From: Chitinophaga pinensis
GTDB lineage: Bacteria > Bacteroidota > Bacteroidia > CAMBQF01
Length of the DNA stretch: 35,879 nucleotides
NCBI GenBank assembly: GCA_945869825.1
Contig: CAMBQF010000014.1
Location: 1-35,879, forward strand
Direction of reading: 5' to 3'
In this document: piece after piece, positions 31,866 to 35,879 of the stretch
How the letters are laid out: each line of letters opens with the position of its first letter
How positions within the stretch are numbered: position 1 is the first letter of the stretch
Made by a program: the position numbers and the translations under genes
The notes under the pieces: model-generated
What the model was told of the DNA's origin: nothing
Database searches by the model: none
Seen by the model: only the letters and a program-made list of their open reading frames with translations

Positions 31866-32726
31866 ATGAAAAAAGCGATACCCATACACGATTTTAACGA
31901 AGAGGACACCAAAAATGTGCCCGTACGCTACATTCAGCTAAACCCCCTAACTGAATATGATATAGCACCGCCACACCGCCATAACTATTACGAGGTATTC
32001 TTTTTTACCAAAGGCGGCGGCTACCATTATATAGATTTTGTGCAACACCCCGTGGCCGATAACAGCGTGCATATTGTATACCCCGGGCAGGTGCATGTGC
32101 TTAGCCGCGAGCTTAATACCAATGGAGCTGTAGTACATTTTTCGCGCGAGATTTATGATGATATCACCACCCAAAACGGACAACTTCCGTTGGTGCAATT
32201 TCTTAACAGCAATACCTTTTTGCATATAGAAAATACGCCCGAAGAACAGGACAAACTGAATACCGTTTTAACCCAGCTGAAAAGAGAATACCAAAGCAAC
32301 AACCCCGAGGCTGAGATATTAAAAGCCTACCTGCATATATTGCTTATAAAGTGTATTCGCCTGTTTGATAAAAAGCACCCCGATTGGCAGGAAAATGCTA
32401 CGGGCTTGTATAACGATTTTAGGGCCCTGGCCGAGGATAACTTCCTGGAACAGAAACAACCGGGCTATTATGCCGAGCGGCTTAAAATAAGCGAACGTAA
32501 GCTTAACGATATTTGTAAAAAAGCAACGGGTGTTACCGTGGGCGATTATTTAAATAACCGCATAATACTGGAGGCTAAGCGCCTGCTTTGTAACTCGCCG
32601 CTAACGGCAAAAGAAGTAGCGTTCTACCTAGGCTTTAACGACCCCTCTTACTTTAACCGCTTTTTTAAAATTAAAACGGGGCTTACTGCGCTGGAGTTTA
32701 GGCAGATAGCGGATAAGCGGGTGTAA
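31866..32726 (+). CDS. AraC family transcriptional regulator
   Basis: 286 residues. The N-terminal cupin sensor (about 25-110) has PPHRHNYYEVFFFTKGGGYHYIDF, the His-rich HRHNYYE start seen in effector-binding AraC proteins, and IVYPGQVHVL. The C-terminal two-helix-turn-helix domain (about 190-286) reads PGYYAERLKISERKLNDICKKATGVTVGDYLNNRIILEAKRLL, then TAKEVAFYLGFNDPSYFNRFFKIKTGLTALEFR. The ligand and targets are unknown. There is no adjacent efflux or catabolic operon, so the likely target is itself or a distant gene. It ends 3 nt from the convergent rnhA stop. Confidence 0.93.
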   Translation: MKKAIPIHDFNEEDTKNVPVRYIQLNPLTEYDIAPPHRHNYYEVFFFTKGGGYHYIDFVQHPVADNSVHIVYPGQVHVLSRELNTNGAVVHFSREIYDDITTQNGQLPLVQFLNSNTFLHIENTPEEQDKLNTVLTQLKREYQSNNPEAEILKAYLHILLIKCIRLFDKKHPDWQENATGLYNDFRALAEDNFLEQKQPGYYAERLKISERKLNDICKKATGVTVGDYLNNRIILEAKRLLCNSPLTAKEVAFYLGFNDPSYFNRFFKIKTGLTALEFRQIADKRV

Positions 32727-32729
32727 TAA

Positions 32730-33227
32730 TCAGGCTTTCTTTCCTTTATAGTCTTTAATACCGAATTTGGGTGGGTTTTGTTGTTCGTAGTACCCATCGA
32801 TGTAAAGCTCAGGGCCATAAGATGCTTTAACGGCTAACTGGTCGCAGCGGTTGTTTTCTGCATTTTCGGCATGGCCTTTTACCCAGTTGAATTTTACTTT
32901 ATGGTTGGCCATAACGGCTAACAGGCGTTGCCACAGGTCGGGGTTTTTTACTTCTTTCCAGTTTTTACGTACCCAGCCGGCAATCCACTTTTTCTCAATA
33001 GCATCAACTACATATTTAGAGTCGGAATATACATTGATATTCATTCCGGGGTTTTTAAGCTGCTCAATGGCTACAATAACGCTTAGCAACTCCATACGAT
33101 TATTAGTGGTGTAGCGGAAACCGGCAGCCAGCTCTTTGCGGTGCTGACCCGATAGCATAACAATGCCGTAGCCTCCCGGGCCGGGGTTGCCGCGCGCTGC
33201 ACCGTCTGTATAGATACTGATTTCCAT
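32730..33227 (-). CDS. rnhA: Ribonuclease HI
   Basis: Cleaves RNA in RNA-DNA hybrids; 165 residues. The start is the ATG at 33227 (MEISIYTDGAARGNPGPGGYG); the track start 3 codons upstream is a TTG that is part of the promoter box. All four metal-binding acids are present: Asp8 (YTDG), Glu46 (RMELLSV), Asp69 (YSDSKYV) and Asp129 (NRCDQLA), plus His119 in VKGHAEN and the basic helix AIEKKWIAGWVRKNWK. It is monocistronic, convergent with the AraC gene. Confidence 0.96.
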   Translation of the reverse strand: MEISIYTDGAARGNPGPGGYGIVMLSGQHRKELAAGFRYTTNNRMELLSVIVAIEQLKNPGMNINVYSDSKYVVDAIEKKWIAGWVRKNWKEVKNPDLWQRLLAVMANHKVKFNWVKGHAENAENNRCDQLAVKASYGPELYIDGYYEQQNPPKFGIKDYKGKKA

Positions 33228-33233
33228 TTGGGG

Positions 33234-33241
33234 CAAAATTA
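33234..33241 (-). promoter_or_regulatory. -7 promoter element TAATTTTG of rnhA
   Basis: A perfect TAnnTTTG on the minus strand with 6 nt (CCCCAA) to the rnhA ATG, predicting a leaderless or nearly leaderless mRNA. No -33 box at standard spacing. Confidence 0.55.
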
Positions 33242-33348
33242 CTGGATTAATTCATAATGCAGAATGCAAAATTCAGAATGTTTTAACTCATCAGCTTTTC
33301 TAAGGCAATAGAAAAACTATTTGTTGCTTTGTCCTTTGCCGACGGCAC

Positions 33349-33374
33349 TTCCTTTTTGCTTGATCAAAAAGGAA
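33349..33374. repeat. Dispersed hairpin repeat, copy B
   Basis: TTCCTTTTTG-CTTGAT-CAAAAAGGAA, a perfect 10-bp stem with a 6-nt loop, preceded by TGCCGACGGC and followed by GCAAAAAA. Against copy A (29836), stem position 3 changes from A-T to C-G on both arms at once, and the loop differs in two bases. Confidence 0.75.
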
Positions 33375-33430
33375 GCAAAAAATCAACGGCTGATATTTCT
33401 CACCGACCTGCTACGGGTTGTGAGCTAAAC

Positions 33431-33473
33431 CGCGCAAACTCGTCAACCTAAGGCTGACTCAAACAGTGCGCGC
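33431..33473. repeat. GC-rich hairpin in the kbl-rnhA repeat block
   Basis: Outer GCGC arms (33432-33435 and 33468-33473) enclose AAACTCG, then GTCAACC-TAA-GGCTGAC (6 of 7 pairs), then CTCAAACAGT. The AAACTCG...CTCAAACAG frame is one I recall from REP-like repeats in this phylum, unverified here. Confidence 0.5.
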
Positions 33474-33630
33474 TTGCCTCCCCGCCAAGGCGTGGAGACG
33501 CTCACTTTCCTTGCAGGTGCCCGTCTCGAAATATAGGCCGGACTTTATTTTCACAGATTACCATAGGACGAAATAATATGGAATTAATCTACCTGCGAAT
33601 AACTATCAACTGTCAGTTATCAGATTTCAA

Positions 33631-34824
33631 CTATTTTATCACACCCAGCTCTTTACCTACTTTGGTGAAGGCAGCGATGGCTTTGTCGAGGTGATGGCGA
33701 TCGTGGCCGGCTGACATTTGTACGCGTATGCGGGCTTTGTCTTTTGCCACTACAGGGAAGAAGAAGCCTATTACATAGATGCCCTCGGTTAGCAGCTTAG
33801 CGGCAAACTCCTGTGCTAGCTTAGCATCATATAACATTACGGGTACTATGGGGTGTATGCCGGGCTTAATATCAAAGCCAGCTTCGTTCATTTTGCTGCG
33901 GAAGTACAAGGCATTATCCATCAGCTTATCGCGCAACTCGGTGGTTTCCTGTAATAAGTCTAACACCGCTATGCTTGAGCCTACAATGGCCGGGGCCAGT
34001 GAGTTAGAGAACAAGTATGGGCGCGAGCGTTGACGTAGTATCTCTATAATTTCTTTTTTGCCTGATGTAAATCCGCCCATAGCACCACCCAGGGCTTTGC
34101 CAAGGGTACCGGTGATAATATCTATTTTGCCTATTACGTTGTGATGCTCGTGCGTGCCGCGGCCTGTTTTACCCAAAAAGCCCGATGCATGGCACTCGTC
34201 AATCATAATAAGGGCGTTGTATTTTTCGGCCAATTTTACAATCTCGTCCAACGGGGCGATAGTGCCATCCATAGAGAAGACCCCATCGGTAACAATAATG
34301 CGGCTGCGTTGGGCTTGTGAGGCGATAAGCTGCGCCTCTAAATCGGCCATATCGGCATTTTTGTAGCGGTAGCGTACTGCTTTGCAAAGGCGCACCCCAT
34401 CGATAATAGATGCATGGTTTAGCTCATCAGAAATGATTGCATCTTCTTCGCCAAACAAAGGCTCAAACACCCCGCCATTGGCATCGAAAGCGGCTGCATA
34501 CAGGATGGTATCTTCTGTACCCAGAAACTCAGATATTTTCTTTTCGAGGGTTTTGTGGATGTCTTGCGTGCCGCAGATAAAACGTACTGACGACATACCG
34601 AAGCCATGGGTGTCAAGCGTTTTGTGTGCAGCCTCAATAACCTTTGGGTGGCTTGATAGGCCCAGGTAGTTGTTGGCGCAGAAATTTATCACCTCGCTAC
34701 CATCAGTCAGCTTAATATCTGCACCCTGTGGGGTAACAATAACACGTTCTGCTTTATATAAACCCGCTTCGCGGATACCGGCTAATTCGCCTTGTAGTTT
34801 TTCTTGAAAGTCTTTTGGATACAT
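33631..34824 (-). CDS. kbl: Glycine C-acetyltransferase (2-amino-3-ketobutyrate CoA ligase)
   Basis: PLP enzyme converting 2-amino-3-ketobutyrate plus CoA to glycine and acetyl-CoA in threonine breakdown; 397 residues. Fold type I, alpha-oxoamine synthase family: [67 protein letters not shown] (Asp209, His212) and the PLP lysine Lys243 in [15 protein letters not shown]. Serine palmitoyltransferase and 7-keto-8-aminopelargonate synthase are relatives, but the CANNYLGL and [10 protein letters not shown] forms fit Kbl best. No threonine dehydrogenase gene is visible. A near-consensus -7 box sits 4 nt before the ATG. Convergence with a terminator is not seen downstream. Confidence 0.93.
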   Translation of the reverse strand: MYPKDFQEKLQGELAGIREAGLYKAERVIVTPQGADIKLTDGSEVINFCANNYLGLSSHPKVIEAAHKTLDTHGFGMSSVRFICGTQDIHKTLEKKISEFLGTEDTILYAAAFDANGGVFEPLFGEEDAIISDELNHASIIDGVRLCKAVRYRYKNADMADLEAQLIASQAQRSRIIVTDGVFSMDGTIAPLDEIVKLAEKYNALIMIDECHASGFLGKTGRGTHEHHNVIGKIDIITGTLGKALGGAMGGFTSGKKEIIEILRQRSRPYLFSNSLAPAIVGSSIAVLDLLQETTELRDKLMDNALYFRSKMNEAGFDIKPGIHPIVPVMLYDAKLAQEFAAKLLTEGIYVIGFFFPVVAKDKARIRVQMSAGHDRHHLDKAIAAFTKVGKELGVIK

Positions 34825-34828
34825 GCTG

Positions 34829-34836
34829 TAAAATTA
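34829..34836 (-). promoter_or_regulatory. Near-consensus -7 element TAATTTTA of kbl
   Basis: One mismatch (final G to A) from TAnnTTTG, 4 nt before the kbl ATG, the same spacing as other leaderless-type starts here. Confidence 0.35.
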
Positions 34837-34850
34837 AGCAATTTTACCTC

Positions 34851-34883
34851 ACCCCCTAACCCCATCTCCTAAAGTGAGAGGGG
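34851..34883. repeat. ACCCCCTAACCCC repeat with hairpin, left of the methyltransferase gene
   Basis: ACCCCCTAACCCC (34851-34863) is repeated in exact reverse complement at 35693-35705. It continues as CCCC-A-TCTC / GAGA-GGGG (34860-34883), a hairpin with one bulged A. I recall CCCCTAACCCCCTCTCC-type repeats from other Bacteroidota genomes; not verifiable here. Confidence 0.65.
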
Positions 34884-34894
34884 GAATTATTTCT

Positions 34895-34902
34895 TATGTT
34901 TG
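34895..34902 (+). promoter_or_regulatory. -7 promoter element TATGTTTG of the methyltransferase gene
   Basis: A perfect TAnnTTTG with 4 nt (GAAA) to the ATG at 34907. It supports that start over the GTG at 34874, which lies inside the repeat. Confidence 0.6.
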
Positions 34903-34906
34903 GAAA

Positions 34907-35707
34907 ATGGAAACGCCTGATGATTATAAAGAGAGTAACCGTATAGCCTGGAACCAACGGGTAGAACCACACTTACAATCGGAGTTGTACGATTTGGAGG
35001 GGTTTAAAAGTGGCGCAACATCGCTTAACCAAATTGAACTGGATTTATTGGGCAATGTTAGCGGCAAAAGTATTTTGCACCTGCAATGCCACTTTGGGCA
35101 GGACAGTCTTTCGCTGGCGCGCATGGGGGCTAAAGTAGTAGGGGTTGATTTATCAGACAAAGCCATAGAAACCGCTAAAAACCTCAACACCGAGCTTAGG
35201 CTTGATGCTGAATTTGTATGCTGCGATGTGTACGATTCCCCTAACCATATCAACCAACAGTTTGATATTGTTTTTACTACTTACGGTACCATTGGTTGGT
35301 TGCCCGATATGGATAAATGGGCAGGCGTTGTAAGCCACTTTTTAAAGCCCGGCGGCAAACTGGTGTTTGTGGAGTTTCACCCTGCGGTGTGGATGTTTGA
35401 CGATGATTTTACGCATGTGGCCTACAATTATTTTAATGCTGATACCATTGTAGAAACTACTGAAGGTACTTATGCTGACCGCAATGCAACTATAAAAACT
35501 GAAACTGTGAGCTGGAACCATGACCTGGGTGAAGTGCTAACGGCATTGCTTGGTAAAGGGTTGAAGATTGAATCGTTCAAGGAATATGATTACTCGCCCT
35601 ACAATGTTTTTAGAGATATGGAGCAGATAGGCGAAAGGCAATACCGTTTAAAGAAAATGGGGAATAAATTGCCGATGGTGTATTCTGTGGTAGGGGTTAG
35701 GGGGTAG
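34907..35707 (+). CDS. Class I SAM-dependent methyltransferase
   Basis: 266 residues from the ATG at 34907 (METPDDYKESNRIAWNQRVEPH). The Rossmann-fold SAM site is KSILHLQCHFGQDSLSLARMGAKVVGVDLSDKAIETAKNL: the motif I glycine region here reads HLQCHFGQD, followed by the acidic VGVDLS end of strand 2. Motif post-II and IV regions are AEFVCCDVYD and FDIVFTTYGTIGWLPDM, then LKPGGKLVFVEFHP. The substrate is unknown; small-molecule methylation is most likely. The last codons (VVGVRG, then TAG) are made from a GGGGTTAGGGGGT repeat, the inverted partner of the one upstream of the gene, so the original C-terminus was probably altered. Confidence 0.88.
   Translation: METPDDYKESNRIAWNQRVEPHLQSELYDLEGFKSGATSLNQIELDLLGNVSGKSILHLQCHFGQDSLSLARMGAKVVGVDLSDKAIETAKNLNTELRLDAEFVCCDVYDSPNHINQQFDIVFTTYGTIGWLPDMDKWAGVVSHFLKPGGKLVFVEFHPAVWMFDDDFTHVAYNYFNADTIVETTEGTYADRNATIKTETVSWNHDLGEVLTALLGKGLKIESFKEYDYSPYNVFRDMEQIGERQYRLKKMGNKLPMVYSVVGVRG
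35693..35705. repeat. GGGGTTAGGGGGT repeat forming the 3' end of the methyltransferase gene
   Basis: An exact reverse complement of ACCCCCTAACCCC at 34851-34863. It encodes the last residues GVRG and leads into the TAG stop. Confidence 0.7.
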
Positions 35708-35784
35708 GAATTAGTTGTTTTAACACCCACATAAACCAGTTAGCAAACTGATTGCATTGTATTTAGAAAGTGTTTTGCTATCTT

Positions 35785-35792
35785 TAAATTTG
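35785..35792 (+). promoter_or_regulatory. -7 promoter element TAAATTTG of the gene at 35810
   Basis: A perfect TAnnTTTG 17 nt before the ATG at 35810. An overlapping alternative, TATCTTTA at 35779, has a TTG exactly 19 nt upstream (35757-35759). Confidence 0.5.
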
Positions 35793-35809
35793 AATTTAAA
35801 CGCCTTGGC

Positions 35810-35879
35810 ATGAAAAGACTTTTACTCTACGTATTGGCATTGTTTACAGTTGTTGCTGCCCAAGGGCAAACGGTGCAAC
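35810..35879 (+). CDS. Exported protein, 3' end outside window
   Basis: Too short for the ORF track. The ATG at 35810 opens MKRLLLYVLALFTVVAAQGQTVQ, a typical Bacteroidota signal peptide with cleavage expected near AQG-Q, and the frame stays open to the window edge. Function cannot be told. A -7 box lies 17 nt upstream, and the gene follows the methyltransferase in the same direction after about 100 nt. Confidence 0.7.
   Translation, partial: MKRLLLYVLALFTVVAAQGQTVQ

Larger units (their letters stand above)
33242..33630. other. Repeat-rich intergenic region between kbl and rnhA
   Basis: No credible gene. Near rnhA are short direct repeats (AATGCAGAATGC, AAATTCAGAATG at about 33255-33282). 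Then come hairpin repeat copy B, a GC-rich structured block (33431-33473, up to about 33540) and, beside the kbl stop, TATCAACTGTCAGTTATCAG around an AACTG/CAGTT dyad. The content is typical of dispersed repeat debris. Confidence 0.6.

Noticed and set aside
1-35879. CRISPR array, tRNA or rRNA genes, prophage, insertion sequence
   Set aside because: I saw no regularly spaced direct repeats, no tRNA-like cloverleaf, no rRNA signature and no transposase or phage protein among the ORFs.

Overview
The window comes from a Bacteroidota genome. I see a TonB-dependent receptor of the CarboxypepD_reg-plug-barrel type, two secreted proteins with type IX secretion (T9SS) C-terminal sorting domains, the Bacteroidota promoter signature TAnnTTTG before many genes, no Shine-Dalgarno pattern at starts, and a purH-mreBCD-PBP2-RodA order. 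Base composition is moderately AT-rich and even. I see no tRNA, rRNA, CRISPR, prophage or insertion sequence. The order within the phylum cannot be fixed from this piece; a Chitinophagales- or Sphingobacteriales-like lineage is a guess.

Layout. 1-12.0 kb is mostly minus-strand housekeeping: the 3' part of metF (+), then aroA, a RecD-like helicase, a TonB receptor, a T9SS cargo protein, an agmatinase-family/outer-membrane protein/purN operon, HU, fmt and a histone H1-like Lys/Ala repeat protein. 12.4-18.3 kb holds mutS (-), then a plus-strand stretch: a broken small membrane-protein gene with an intact promoter, an STM3941-like membrane protein, a stand-alone EF-Tu domain III-like protein coupled to a SpoU RNA methyltransferase, a DsbA-family oxidoreductase and a small membrane protein. 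18.3-28.0 kb is one compact minus-strand operon: mreB-mreC-mreD-mrdA(PBP2)-rodA-SGNH-SGNH-MBOAT. 28.2-29.7 kb is purH. 30.1-35.9 kb is looser: a lipoprotein, a second T9SS cargo protein, an AraC regulator, rnhA, kbl, a SAM methyltransferase and the start of an exported protein, with dispersed hairpin repeats between them.

How genes work together. The elongasome genes (MreBCD, PBP2, RodA) run with gaps or overlaps of a few bases into two paralogous SGNH hydrolases and an MBOAT acyltransferase. This has the composition of an O-acetylpeptidoglycan cluster (PatA, PatB, Ape1) appended to the cell-wall elongation operon, and is the best candidate here for a distinctive system. Folate one-carbon enzymes recur (metF, purN, fmt, purH), and kbl makes glycine. 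HU and the H1-like protein are two nucleoid proteins flanking fmt.

Regulation. Six starts (helicase, fmt, the broken gene, the EF-Tu-like gene, rnhA, the methyltransferase) have a perfect TAnnTTTG only 4-7 nt before the ATG, with near matches at mutS and kbl, which predicts leaderless or nearly leaderless mRNAs. Several starts in the supplied ORF track are upstream TTG or GTG codons that fall in or beside these promoters; they are corrected here to the downstream ATG.
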